In this document: positions 52,378 to 61,126 of the stretch, piece by piece
Numbering within the stretch: the stretch's first letter is position 1
Layout of the letters: each line of letters begins with the position of its first letter
Source: JBAXXL01 sp037127915
GTDB lineage: Bacteria; Bacteroidota; Ignavibacteria; Kapaibacteriales; UBA2268
Direction of reading: 5' to 3'
DNA length: 64,000 nt
NCBI GenBank assembly: GCA_037127915.1
Contig: JBAXXL010000002.1
Location: forward strand, 62,001-126,000
Made by a program: the position numbers and the translations under genes
The notes under the pieces: model-generated
Seen by the model: only the letters and a program-made list of their open reading frames with translations
The model's database searches: none
What the model was told of the DNA's origin: nothing

Positions 52378-52810
52378 TACATTGATATTCTTGAATATCC
52401 TCCCCTTGGGGAGGATATAGGTGGGGTCGAAAAGTCTGAAGTTAATACAAAACTTTAAAATAGATCAAGAACCCCATCCCGACCTTCCCCAAAGCCGAAG
52501 GAGAAAGAAAGAGCAAAATGGACTCAGATCAACGGTGATCTGAGTCCATTTTCCTGTAGGGGAGCATTGCATACGCCCGAAAGGAGCGAGTCAAGAGAAA
52601 CACTCTACTCGAGCGAAATGATTGCATTCATCGGATGAATAGGAAAATGTGTAAAGAGATTTGGACACTAATTTGTCTGAACATATAAAATTATAATTTT
52701 TTATGACAAATTTAAAAAAAATGCTCCATAATGATGAAATATTACTAAAATAATTTCAAAATTAGCTTGTCCTACCGTAATAGGAATTTTTAATGTTTTT
52801 TGAGGTTCAG
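52378..52810. other. 433-base spacer with duplicated 3' flank, terminator and repeats
   Basis: Bases from ~52397 (CTCCCCTTGGGGAGGAT, GGTGGGGTCG) to ~52525 are repeated with changes at 55034-55155, so the gene duplication included its 3' flank. The perfect hairpin AAAATGGACTCAGATCA / TGATCTGAGTCCATTTT (52515-52531, 52536-52552) is a likely terminator. A GCATTGCATACGCCCG repeat follows (52565), and ATTCATCGGATGAAT (52629-52643) is a copy of the element found within the coding sequence of copy 2. The last 150 bases are AT-rich. No gene is evident. Confidence 0.75.
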
Positions 52811-55012
52811 ATGAAAAAAGTTATTCTATTTGTATTAATCTTTGTATTAGCTAACCAATTTGCATTTTCCTGGGTGAAGGGAGGCTTGGGTAGTGATTAT
52901 ATGATCTTCAATCCGGGAAATGACAAAGATTTAGTTATTTCTGCTGTCATTGATGGTCAAGCATCTATTTTCTATTTAGATTTAGTGAATTCGAAGACGA
53001 CTAAGATAACGAGCATATACGAACACGTTGCGGCGATTTCGGAAAAAAATTCGATGCTCATTACCAGAGGCATGGGTTTTAAACTTTATAATTACAAAAC
53101 CGGTGAAAATATTCTGACCATCAACGAAGCAGGTGAGGATGCCGATCCAACCAGTTCGACATTTCTGTTTTGTATAGACAGCACCGGTAAGTATTTCTAC
53201 TCTTGGAATAGGGCAAATCTTACATTAAGAACATACGATATTTACGAAAAGAAATTAATTGATACTTATGCTTTTAATTTCAATCCGGTAAATATATTTC
53301 AATCTGTACTTTTACCGGGAAAGAACTCGTTATGTATGATAAATAATAACGGAGTGGCGCAATTTTACTCTTTGTCGGGTAATCATTATTCCAATTTGCC
53401 TAGCATGAACTTGTCTGCAAGCGGTAAAGCAGTAACTGTATTTGAGAATGACAATTATTTTACGTACGCTACTGGTGCAAATACAATTTGTATCCAAAAA
53501 ATTGATCCAAATGTAGAGTCTGAAATCTTAACTTTAGACAATAAATGCGATGAATATTCTTTTACTAACGGCATGAAATACTGCTATTATAACTATGATT
53601 ATAGTTGCGCTGTTTATGATGTCGAGAAAAAGCAAGACCGGCCTATTCAAAATTTCCCTTATGGTGCGATTCAAATATTTTTCAGGGATTCTACTTTAAG
53701 CAAATCATTGATTGGCTATACAGTATCGTATCCAATGTCTTCGTTTTTGACCACGAAAGCTGAAGTTAATATATTGTTTTTATATGACGTAGAAAATCAA
53801 AAAGTAAGAAGTTCTGTTCCTCCTGCATTTGCAGGATCTGTTAATAATATGATTATTAATCCAGACGGAAGTTTGGTGTATGCAAATTCAGGTGGTGGTG
53901 GATCGGTTTATAACCTATTATTACCATTCGGTGCGTTAGTAAGAAATCAGGACAGTACTTGTTTAAGATATTTACATCCAAAGGGCAAATCGTTTACATT
54001 TACCAGCGATTCAAAATATATGGTTAGTGCTGACTCAAATTCCATCTATTTCACAAATACAAATTCCGATCAAATTGAGAAAACGGTAGTCAATACTAAC
54101 GTCTCACAACGTAAAGTACTTTTTTCTTCAGATGATACAAAAATGTACAACATTTATGCATACGGGATAGATGTTTATGACTACCCTGCGATGAATTTAG
54201 TAAAATCAGTACAGTATGAAAATGGAGAAACGCTAAATGTTATTGATGCTAAAAATTTTAATAATGTTACAACGATTTTGACAGATGATATGATTTGCTG
54301 GTATGCTAAAGATGCCGATGCGCTCACATATTCAGCTATTCCAAGAATAAGCACAAAATTAAAAGCAATAGAGCTTTCTCCAAAAGGTGATTACGCCTTG
54401 CTTTATAGCAGGCATGCTTCGCCAGACTGTAAAGATACATTTTTGGTTATGAATGTTTATTCCAAAAAAGTTGAATATAAGTTTACGCATCAAGGTTTTT
54501 CCTACCCGTTTGAAATTCATTTCTTCGGCTCTCATAAACGCCTGACATTCAGTTATTATGATCCTGATAGTCCAACATTTCCTGATTTTTTGAATGGTAT
54601 TAATCTTGAAACTGGAGTTGAAAAGGAGCTTATCGGCATGCACAGAGCATTTATGCACCCAACAGAAAATGGGTATTTTTCTGCGCAGGAACCATATTAC
54701 TATTATACCGGTTTACCAAGCGAACTGATTGTTGGGGTGAATGATAATCAAGCGAAGGAGTCATCATTCGAAATTTCTCCTAATCCTGCGGGCGATTTTA
54801 TAACAATAGATTTGGGAGCCATCAACCCCATGCTTAAGCATGGGGTTGATGAATACCACGCAATCCAAATCTACAACACACTCGGCGAAATTGTAATATC
54901 TGAATCAATTCATCAGATGACTGCCAGTCATCGGATGAATATAGAGAGTTTGCCAAAAGGAATGTATTTTGTGAGGGTAGGTAGTGAAATAGGAAAGTTT
55001 GTAAAGTTGTAA
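52811..55012 (+). CDS. secreted beta-propeller-like protein with T9SS sorting domain, tandem copy 2
   Basis: The 733-residue paralogue of the previous gene starts at the ATG at 52811 (an earlier ATG at 52793 adds six residues without benefit). The signal peptide is MKKVILFVLIFVLANQFAFS. The propeller part matches copy 1 throughout (YNYKTGENILTI, YSLSGNHYSNLPSM, KYMVSADSNSIYFTN, NTNVSQRKVLFSSDDTKMYN), with small insertions. The C-terminal T9SS domain (EISPNPAGDFITIDLG...IQIYNTLGEI...LPKGMYFVRVGSE) carries palindromes at the two places also occupied in copy 1, encoding INPMLKHGVD and IHQMTASHRM. The pair results from tandem duplication and later divergence. The function is unknown. Confidence 0.85.
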   Translation: MKKVILFVLIFVLANQFAFSWVKGGLGSDYMIFNPGNDKDLVISAVIDGQASIFYLDLVNSKTTKITSIYEHVAAISEKNSMLITRGMGFKLYNYKTGENILTINEAGEDADPTSSTFLFCIDSTGKYFYSWNRANLTLRTYDIYEKKLIDTYAFNFNPVNIFQSVLLPGKNSLCMINNNGVAQFYSLSGNHYSNLPSMNLSASGKAVTVFENDNYFTYATGANTICIQKIDPNVESEILTLDNKCDEYSFTNGMKYCYYNYDYSCAVYDVEKKQDRPIQNFPYGAIQIFFRDSTLSKSLIGYTVSYPMSSFLTTKAEVNILFLYDVENQKVRSSVPPAFAGSVNNMIINPDGSLVYANSGGGGSVYNLLLPFGALVRNQDSTCLRYLHPKGKSFTFTSDSKYMVSADSNSIYFTNTNSDQIEKTVVNTNVSQRKVLFSSDDTKMYNIYAYGIDVYDYPAMNLVKSVQYENGETLNVIDAKNFNNVTTILTDDMICWYAKDADALTYSAIPRISTKLKAIELSPKGDYALLYSRHASPDCKDTFLVMNVYSKKVEYKFTHQGFSYPFEIHFFGSHKRLTFSYYDPDSPTFPDFLNGINLETGVEKELIGMHRAFMHPTENGYFSAQEPYYYYTGLPSELIVGVNDNQAKESSFEISPNPAGDFITIDLGAINPMLKHGVDEYHAIQIYNTLGEIVISESIHQMTASHRMNIESLPKGMYFVRVGSEIGKFVKL
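54821..54940 (+). repeat. two in-frame palindromes within the T9SS domain of copy 2
   Basis: ATCAACCCCATGC (54821-54833) and GCATGGGGTTGAT (54838-54850) flank TTAA to give a perfect 30-bp palindrome. Both arms changed together relative to copy 1 (ACGC/GCGT against ATGC/GCAT). ATTCATCAGATGAC (54908-54921) and GTCATCGGATGAAT (54927-54940) pair with one mismatch around TGCCA. The second element recurs in non-coding DNA near 59441-59473. Confidence 0.92.
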
Positions 55013-55325
55013 GTAATTGATATTCTTGATAGTCCTCCCCTTGGGGAGGATTTAGGTGGGGTCGTATGGCTTAAAATAATATAACAGCATCTAAAAACAA
55101 GAACCCATCCCAACCTTCCCAAAGGGAAGGAGAAAGAAAGAGCAAAACGGACTCCACCTTATACAAAAGTGGAGTCCGTTTAGGATGAGTCCAAAGGAAC
55201 TCTCGACTCGAGTAAAACCTATCAAAAATCGTTGATTTTTAAACAAAACAAAACACCAATATTTTCGTATATATCATAATGAAAATTTTATTATTATATA
55301 TGAATAATTTTGGTGGAGACGCTTT
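55013..55325. other. 313-base spacer with duplicated 3' flank and hairpin
   Basis: CTCCCCTTGGGGAGGAT and GGTGGGGTCG at ~55034-55060, then AAGAACCCATCCC and GGAGAAAGAAAGAGC, repeat the flank of copy 1. ACGGACTCCAC (55147-55157) and GTGGAGTCCGT (55169-55179) form an 11-bp hairpin that replaces the one at 52515 and is a likely terminator. GAACTCTCGACTCGAG recalls the hairpin repeat at 50125. The remainder to 55325 is AT-rich with a possible -7 box TAATTTTG at 55305. No gene is seen. Confidence 0.7.
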
Positions 55326-56396
55326 ATGAAAACGTTATTGTCGCTTATCGCTGTTTTGTTATTAGCATTTAACCTTCGAGCAGAAGATATAAAACTTACT
55401 TCGAGAACTGATAAGGAAGTCAAAGTAAAAGTTACATTGAACAAAGATATTGATTATTTGCTTTTATTAAGGCAATCCAAGCAAAAACTTGCTGAACTTG
55501 CGGACACTATGCAGTATTTACCTAAGTCCGATAATATGCCCGCTAATTCTACTTCCGTAATAAATGAAGATATAAATGTAGTCTATTACGGAAGATCGAA
55601 GGATGAAGTGCCAATAACCGGTTTCAAACCCGATAATTCCTATATCATTGATTTATATACTATAAACAAAACCAAAGAAAAGAACAAAGAGAAATATTTG
55701 TATTCCCATATATTATCTTCGGATACAATAGTAACATTGGCTTTGGAACCTACATTAACCACTTCAAAAGTTATGTTTACAAGCGTTACCGATACCAGTA
55801 TGATGGTGATTTTTAAAAAAGGTAATGGAGAAAACCGGATACTGTTAATGAAAAAAGGACATGCGCCGAAAGTTCCTGCAGATGGAACTATCATACAAAA
55901 AGATCTAGGTGGAAATAAGTGGCAGAACTTGGGTGATAGTACGTTTGTTGCTTATAACAGTTTGGGTACAAAATCCTCGCAATGCGATCTTTATGGATTG
56001 GCTAAGGGAACGGATTACTATTTCTACGTAATAGAATATAACGGAAGCGGAAAATCGGCAAATTTCTTTAATCGCAATGGTATAATGAATCCCAAAGACC
56101 AATCAACTCTGATATTACCTCCGATAGTGCATACTCCAGAAGATGTAACTTCAAAAGGGTTTAAATTGAGCTGGGATCCTATACCCGATGTTTTAGCATA
56201 TATGTACGAAGTAGCTACAGACCCGGAATTTAAAGATATACTTAATGACTACGACCAACATGATGTGGGAACTGAAACATCGGAATATGTCGATTTATCA
56301 AAAGAACAAGGAAGTGAATTCTATGTACGTGTTAGAGTTTATATGAAAACCACAAAATCAAATTGGACAGAAACTATAAAAGTAAAAATTAGATAA
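55326..56396 (+). CDS. secreted FN3-domain protein
   Basis: In this 356-residue protein the signal peptide is MKTLLSLIAVLLLAFNLRA. Residues ~21-130 form an unassigned beta-rich region. Residues ~140-260 resemble the FN3-type domains with SVTDTSMMVIFKKGNGENRILLMKKG and CDLYGLAKGTDYYFYVIEYNGSGKSANFFNR that occur in Bacteroidota surface proteins. Residues ~265-356 are another FN3-like unit (GFKLSWDPIPDVLAYMYEVATDPEFKD...EFYVRVRVYMKTTKSNW). It lacks a T9SS sorting domain. The gene is followed by the S41 protease gene after 11 bases and the alcohol dehydrogenase, so it may be their transcript leader. The role is not clear. Confidence 0.75.
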   Translation: MKTLLSLIAVLLLAFNLRAEDIKLTSRTDKEVKVKVTLNKDIDYLLLLRQSKQKLAELADTMQYLPKSDNMPANSTSVINEDINVVYYGRSKDEVPITGFKPDNSYIIDLYTINKTKEKNKEKYLYSHILSSDTIVTLALEPTLTTSKVMFTSVTDTSMMVIFKKGNGENRILLMKKGHAPKVPADGTIIQKDLGGNKWQNLGDSTFVAYNSLGTKSSQCDLYGLAKGTDYYFYVIEYNGSGKSANFFNRNGIMNPKDQSTLILPPIVHTPEDVTSKGFKLSWDPIPDVLAYMYEVATDPEFKDILNDYDQHDVGTETSEYVDLSKEQGSEFYVRVRVYMKTTKSNWTETIKVKIR

Positions 56397-56407
56397 GAGG
56401 TTTAGTT

Positions 56408-58009
56408 TTGAAGCAAATATTTGCAATTATTTTGCTTGTAATATTAATGTTTTCCGAGAGCATCGCTCAACCTGCCGGCGAAGATCCATTAACATTTCAA
56501 GCGAAAAAGTTCCGCTATATTTTAGAAAACGCAGTTAAATATCATGCTGACTCCGTCGATATAGAAAAAGTATCGAATGCCGCATTTTCGGCTATGCTGA
56601 AAGCTATGGACAAGCAATCCACATATTTCTCGGTTGCTGATAATATTAAGCGAAAAGAAAACACTGATGGCAAAAGTGTAGCAATTGGAATAGATTTTTA
56701 TGTCATTCGCGATACCCTTCTAATTACAGAAATCGAGGATGAATCACCAGCAAAAAAAGCCGGAATCTTAAGCGGTGACCGGATATTATTCATTGACGGA
56801 AAAAAGTTTTTGGGTAAAACCCGAGACGAGGGTATGACAGCATTACGCGGTGATACCGGGACAAAAGTCAGTTTAATTGTCAAAAGAGAAGGCGGTAATT
56901 CTCTATTGGAGTTTGAAGTCCAACGCAAAGTATTACCTCTTATAGGTATATCGGATGCTTTTTTATTACCCAAATCCAAGGTAGCCTATATCAAACTAAC
57001 CCGCTTTTCCGAAAATTCTTATGCGGAAATGGAAAAATCAGCAAAACAATTAGGACAAATTGAAGCATTAATTTTCGATTTACGAGATAATGCTGGTGGG
57101 TACATTAAATCTGTCCAAGATATAGCTGGAATGTTTTTCGGTGATTCGGTTCTTCTGACAAAAACTATTTCACGTGATTCGAATTTTACTTTTATCAAAT
57201 ATACAATACCCCATAGTCAATTTAAAGATGTACCTGTTGTTGTGTTAATGAATAGTAATTCTGCTTCGGGTAGTGAAATGTTAGCCGGAGCAATTCAGGA
57301 CTATGACCGTGGATTGATAATAGGTGATATTTCCTACGGAAAAGGTTCAGTACAAAAAACTTTTGAAATGGTAGATTCAAGTGCATTCAAAATTACTGTA
57401 GCCGATTATTGCACACCTTTAGGACGTCCAATCGAAAATGAACGATTCGATAAAAAAACAGAAATCGACGAAGCTATGAAAGTATCAATGAGTAAAGATA
57501 GTTACGACAACATACAGAAAACTCTTGCTAAATATAATTTTGGAAAGAAGATGGATGTTTACAAAACTAAGGGCGGTAGAAATATAATCGGTGGTGGTGC
57601 AATTTTCCCAGATTATTTTACGAAGCAAGATACATTAACCGATTTGACGAAATTTCTGAAGGCGCGCGGAATATTTTTGGAATATGCTTTTAATTATAAA
57701 AGGCAAAACGAAAAGAAAATCTTGGATGAATACGGCGACGACTACGATAGATTCTTAAAAGATTATAAATTAACCGACGAGATGGTTAAAGATTTCTATA
57801 CTCTTGCCGTCGCCAGAAATATATGGAATAATGATATGTTTATCAAGGACAAACCATATATTTTGAACTATATGAAGGCGATGATAGCTTATACGTTCTG
57901 GGGAACCAAAGCGTATAATAAAATTTTATTAAATTACGATCCGTTAATGGCGCAAGCAATAAAATCATTATCGGAAGCAAAAACAATGTTACAAAAATTG
58001 GAGAAATAA
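56408..58009 (+). CDS. S41 C-terminal processing peptidase with PDZ domain
   Basis: The 533-residue protein starts at a TTG codon at 56408, with AAGAGG a few bases upstream. The signal peptide is MKQIFAIILLVILMFSESIA. Residues ~30-85 are the helical lead of CtpA/Prc proteins. The PDZ domain is at ~85-170 (AIGIDFYVIRDTLLITEIEDESPAKKAGILSGDRIL). The S41 catalytic domain at ~190-360 has the Ser in NSNSASGSEMLAGAIQD and the Lys in GDISYGKGSVQKTFEM. The last ~150 residues are helical and contain YDRFLKDYKLTD. It cleaves C-terminal tails of periplasmic proteins. The next gene begins at once after the stop codon, so both are surely co-transcribed. Confidence 0.9.
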   Translation: MKQIFAIILLVILMFSESIAQPAGEDPLTFQAKKFRYILENAVKYHADSVDIEKVSNAAFSAMLKAMDKQSTYFSVADNIKRKENTDGKSVAIGIDFYVIRDTLLITEIEDESPAKKAGILSGDRILFIDGKKFLGKTRDEGMTALRGDTGTKVSLIVKREGGNSLLEFEVQRKVLPLIGISDAFLLPKSKVAYIKLTRFSENSYAEMEKSAKQLGQIEALIFDLRDNAGGYIKSVQDIAGMFFGDSVLLTKTISRDSNFTFIKYTIPHSQFKDVPVVVLMNSNSASGSEMLAGAIQDYDRGLIIGDISYGKGSVQKTFEMVDSSAFKITVADYCTPLGRPIENERFDKKTEIDEAMKVSMSKDSYDNIQKTLAKYNFGKKMDVYKTKGGRNIIGGGAIFPDYFTKQDTLTDLTKFLKARGIFLEYAFNYKRQNEKKILDEYGDDYDRFLKDYKLTDEMVKDFYTLAVARNIWNNDMFIKDKPYILNYMKAMIAYTFWGTKAYNKILLNYDPLMAQAIKSLSEAKTMLQKLEK

Positions 58010-59158
58010 ATGGAATTTACATTAAATATTCCTGTAAAGTATATTTTCGGAAAAAATACAATCGAACGCATTGGGGCGGAAATAGCCGCGGAAAATGTAA
58101 AAAAAGTACTGCTTTTAGCTGGCGGCGGCTCGATAAAAAAGAACGGTGTATATGATCAAGTTGTTAATTCATTAAAACAAAACGGCATCGAGTGGATAGA
58201 GCTATGGGATGTTCAACCGAATCCTGTTTTATCACACGCGCGTAAAGCAATTGAAATTGTAAAAAGAGATGGATTAGAAGCAATTTTAGCTGTAGGCGGT
58301 GGAAGCGTAATTGATGAAGCTAAAGCAATAGCCGGTGGATTTTATTTGGGCGATGTATGGGAGGCCTTCAGCGGAAAAGCACGGATTAAAAAGGCATTAC
58401 CAATATTTACCGTATTGACGCTTTCAGCATCGGCATCGGAAATTAATACAAATGCAGTATTGCTGAACGAAGAAACTAATCAAAAATGGGCTACAGGGGC
58501 ACCGTCACTTTTTCCAAAAGTTTCAATTGTTGACCCAACTGTACAGTATTCATTACCTTGGAACCAAACAGTAAACGGATTTATTGATTCGATGTCGCAT
58601 ATTACAGAAGTTTATTTTACAGATGATATAGAAATTTCATTGGAATTGTACGAAGGTATAATGAGAACGCTCATTAGCTCGATAAAAAAATTAAAACTTA
58701 ATGAACAAGATTATTTACCGCGCGCTAATTTAGTATATTCTTCTTCAATGGCATTGAGTGCTTTTCCGCGTTGCGGATGCGGCGGCGATTGGTCTCAGCA
58801 TGGTATCGAACACGGTATAAGCGGAATGTTCCCTAAAATCGCGCATGCCGCCGGGCTTTCTGCACTTTATCCTGCATGGTTAGAATTTATGTATCCTTAT
58901 AACAAAAGTATTTTTGATCGCTGGGCGGTAAAAGTTTTCGGTGTAGAAACATTTGATGAAGCATTGAAAGCATTTTTGAAACTGCTCGTCGAACTTGATT
59001 CACCATATTCAATCAAGCAATTAGGAATTAAGGAAGAAGATATAGAACCAATGACGGATTTGATTTTGCAAGGCGGTCAACCGGGCAAATTAAAATCATT
59101 AGACAAAGCGGATATAATGACAATTCTAAGAAATTCATATAATTACAAAATTAATTGA
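58010..59158 (+). CDS. iron-containing alcohol dehydrogenase (BDH-type)
   Basis: The 382-residue group III alcohol dehydrogenase resembles NADPH-dependent butanol dehydrogenase. The cofactor region is VLLLAGGGSIKKNGVYDQV and ILAVGGGSVIDEAKAIA; metal ligands are in GFIDSMSHITE and WSQHGIEHGISGMFPKIAHAAGLS (three His and one Asp). It reduces aldehydes to alcohols or the reverse in the cytosol and could dispose of reducing equivalents in fermentation. Its ATG directly follows the stop codon of the S41 peptidase gene, which is unusual. Rex, encoded 2.6 kb away, often controls such genes, but no Rex site was seen here. Confidence 0.9.
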   Translation: MEFTLNIPVKYIFGKNTIERIGAEIAAENVKKVLLLAGGGSIKKNGVYDQVVNSLKQNGIEWIELWDVQPNPVLSHARKAIEIVKRDGLEAILAVGGGSVIDEAKAIAGGFYLGDVWEAFSGKARIKKALPIFTVLTLSASASEINTNAVLLNEETNQKWATGAPSLFPKVSIVDPTVQYSLPWNQTVNGFIDSMSHITEVYFTDDIEISLELYEGIMRTLISSIKKLKLNEQDYLPRANLVYSSSMALSAFPRCGCGGDWSQHGIEHGISGMFPKIAHAAGLSALYPAWLEFMYPYNKSIFDRWAVKVFGVETFDEALKAFLKLLVELDSPYSIKQLGIKEEDIEPMTDLILQGGQPGKLKSLDKADIMTILRNSYNYKIN

Positions 59159-59485
59159 AAATTGAAACCCCCTAACCCCCTTTGAAAAAGGGGGAATAGC
59201 CGCGTTGTCATTCTGAACGAAGTGAAGAATCCATCTTGCAACAATTTTGAATTGTAGGGATAGGTCGTGACCTGTCCGTCTCCCTAATTCGTAATTTGAA
59301 ATTCGTAATTGATTGGTCATTTTGAACGAAGTGAAGAATCAATCTTCATTGTCTGAATCAGGATTTACAGGATTTTAGGATTAACAGGATAAAAAAAATC
59401 GCGTCAAGAAAAAAATCTTGACGCGATTGAAATATATAAAACTCAACCGATAACTGCCAGTCATCGGATGAGTAAAAAAATAAAC
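59159..59485. repeat. 327-base repeat-rich spacer
   Basis: No gene is seen. The stretch holds AATTGAAAATTGAAA (59152-59166), CCCCCTTTGAAAAAGGGGG (59176-59194), two copies of GTCATT(C/T)TGAACGAAGTGAAGAATC (59207 and 59315), the inverted repeat GGATAGG/CCTGTCC around 59259-59277, the tandem-like CAGGATTTACAGGATTTTAG (59359-59378), the terminator of the minus-strand gene (59391-59428), and ACTGCCAGTCATCGGATGAG (59453-59472), the element also inserted in a T9SS gene. Confidence 0.82.
59391..59428 (-). terminator. intrinsic terminator of the beta-helix lipoprotein gene
   Basis: AATCGCGTCAAGA (59397-59409) and TCTTGACGCGATT (59416-59428) pair perfectly around a loop of A residues. On the minus strand the stem is followed by a run of T (59398 down to 59391). 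It lies 58 bases past the stop codon of the gene. Confidence 0.85.
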
Positions 59486-60937
59486 TTATGGAAGTGTTTC
59501 AGTTACCGTTCCGTCATCATAATAATAAACGTTTCCATTGGCATTATTGGTGAATGTAACACCGTTATGAGTAATCGTAGATCCGCTGTTGTAATTTACT
59601 CCCCAATTAGCACTGTTTTTAATGCTTACATTATTCAAATCAACTTTGCCGTTCCATAAAATTAAATTTGATGTTTCTGATTGACCGGCATTTTCTATAA
59701 TACAGTTAGCAAAGCTGTTATTCTGCTGTGAGTAAATTTCAATTCCGTGCCATTGACCGGGATATTTATCCTCAGTGGTAAAAATAATTGGTTTAGCTGA
59801 TGTACCATTAGCAACAATACGCGAAGCTTCGTCTACTCTAAAAATACCGTCATATTTGGATATTATCTCAACACCCGCTTCAATTGTTACAGCTGAAGCT
59901 ACAACATAAATACCTTTAACGAGATAAGAAACGCCTAAGTCTCGAATAGTTAGATCACTTTCTATATTTGAAAAACTTTCAATTTCGATATATTTTTTAA
60001 TATTGTCATTAAAAGTAGAATTTTGTGTCAGAGGCGATGCTTGAACAAAATTCGAACAATAGATTGGGGCATTATTGCATCCGGAAATCACATTGTAATC
60101 ATATTTTTTCAATTTAGTATTATCTTCAAGCCAAATACCATATTGTCCTGAACCGCTTATTGAGCAGTTTTCCATAGTAAGAGAAGCGGAACCGTCTAAT
60201 TTAACCGCGGCGTCATAATCAGCTTCTAAGCCGGCATTAATGATTTGCAAATATTGCCAAACATTATCTTGTCTATTGGATAACAAGTATATACCTGACC
60301 AAGAGGCTTTATTTGGGTTACCGGCGGCGCCTTTGAAAATAACAGGGTTGGCGGCGGTACCCGCGATTTTAAATCCGGCATCTCCTTCTATTGTAATTCC
60401 GGCGCTAGCACTTGTAAATTCAATAGTTACACCTGGTTGAATAGTCAATAGCGATGAACCCGAAATGTAAATTCTCTCATTGATGATATAGTCAACCCCT
60501 TGGCGTACATTAGGTAAATCGGTGTTATCGGAGTATGTACCCGAAAGAACTATCGGATTGACACTTGTATTATCTTCTGTTACTGTTACTGTATAAATGG
60601 CTGTCGTGCCATCTTTTGCGGTTACTGTGTATTGTACTGGGATGTTGAAATTTTGTTGAATCCCCGAAGCAGGACTTATTGTAGCTCCTGCAGGAAGAAC
60701 AATCGTTGGAACCAAATATTGTTTGTTAGTCATTGGCGGTACTTTCAAAGCCACCGTTTTGGCTGTGTGGTTTATTGTCCCTACCACCGCTGGAGTGAAG
60801 TCAGCGAAAGTAAAGGAGACGATTTTTGTATCGGAATCTCCACTTGGTCCGTTAGTGTCACCGCATGATGTTAATGCAAATAAAAAACCCAATGCAACGA
60901 TACATAGCGTACAGTTAATAAATGTTTTTAATTTCAT
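59486..60937 (-). CDS. lipoprotein with DUF5018-like domain and right-handed beta-helix
   Basis: In this 483-residue protein the signal is MKLKTFINCTLCIVALGFLFALTSCGD with lipobox TSC. Residues ~38-125 have SDTKIVSFTFADFTPAVVGTINHTAKTVALKVPP and YTVTAKDGTTAIYTVTV, a fold found in DUF5018-type domains of Bacteroidota lipoproteins. Residues ~150-480 show the short strand-turn repeats of a right-handed parallel beta-helix (LTIQPGVTIEFTSASAGITIEG, NCSISGSGQYGIWLEDN, NVSIKNSANWGVNYNSGS). The helix is common in polysaccharide-binding or -degrading proteins; no catalytic site can be named. It is transcribed alone. Confidence 0.82.
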   Translation of the reverse strand: MKLKTFINCTLCIVALGFLFALTSCGDTNGPSGDSDTKIVSFTFADFTPAVVGTINHTAKTVALKVPPMTNKQYLVPTIVLPAGATISPASGIQQNFNIPVQYTVTAKDGTTAIYTVTVTEDNTSVNPIVLSGTYSDNTDLPNVRQGVDYIINERIYISGSSLLTIQPGVTIEFTSASAGITIEGDAGFKIAGTAANPVIFKGAAGNPNKASWSGIYLLSNRQDNVWQYLQIINAGLEADYDAAVKLDGSASLTMENCSISGSGQYGIWLEDNTKLKKYDYNVISGCNNAPIYCSNFVQASPLTQNSTFNDNIKKYIEIESFSNIESDLTIRDLGVSYLVKGIYVVASAVTIEAGVEIISKYDGIFRVDEASRIVANGTSAKPIIFTTEDKYPGQWHGIEIYSQQNNSFANCIIENAGQSETSNLILWNGKVDLNNVSIKNSANWGVNYNSGSTITHNGVTFTNNANGNVYYYDDGTVTETLP

Positions 60938-61080
60938 AGCGCGCTCTCAGAATATTTAATAAAAGTTACTAATTTATTTTTCACAAAAATATAAAAAAAT
61001 ATGTTATTATTAGCACCAAGAAAGAAAATTTTTAGTTGAGAATGATAAATTTAGTTATTAGTTATAAATATAAAAAATCA

Positions 61081-61103
61081 GAGATGGGTTTGCGACCCAT
61101 CTC
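61081..61103 (-). terminator. intrinsic terminator of the isochorismatase-like gene
   Basis: GAGATGGGT (61081-61089) and ACCCATCTC (61095-61103) pair around TTGCG. On the minus strand a TGATTTTTTATAT tail follows. It lies 24 bases past the stop codon. Confidence 0.75.
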
Positions 61104-61126
61104 AATGGTTCAATTAAACGATTTAA

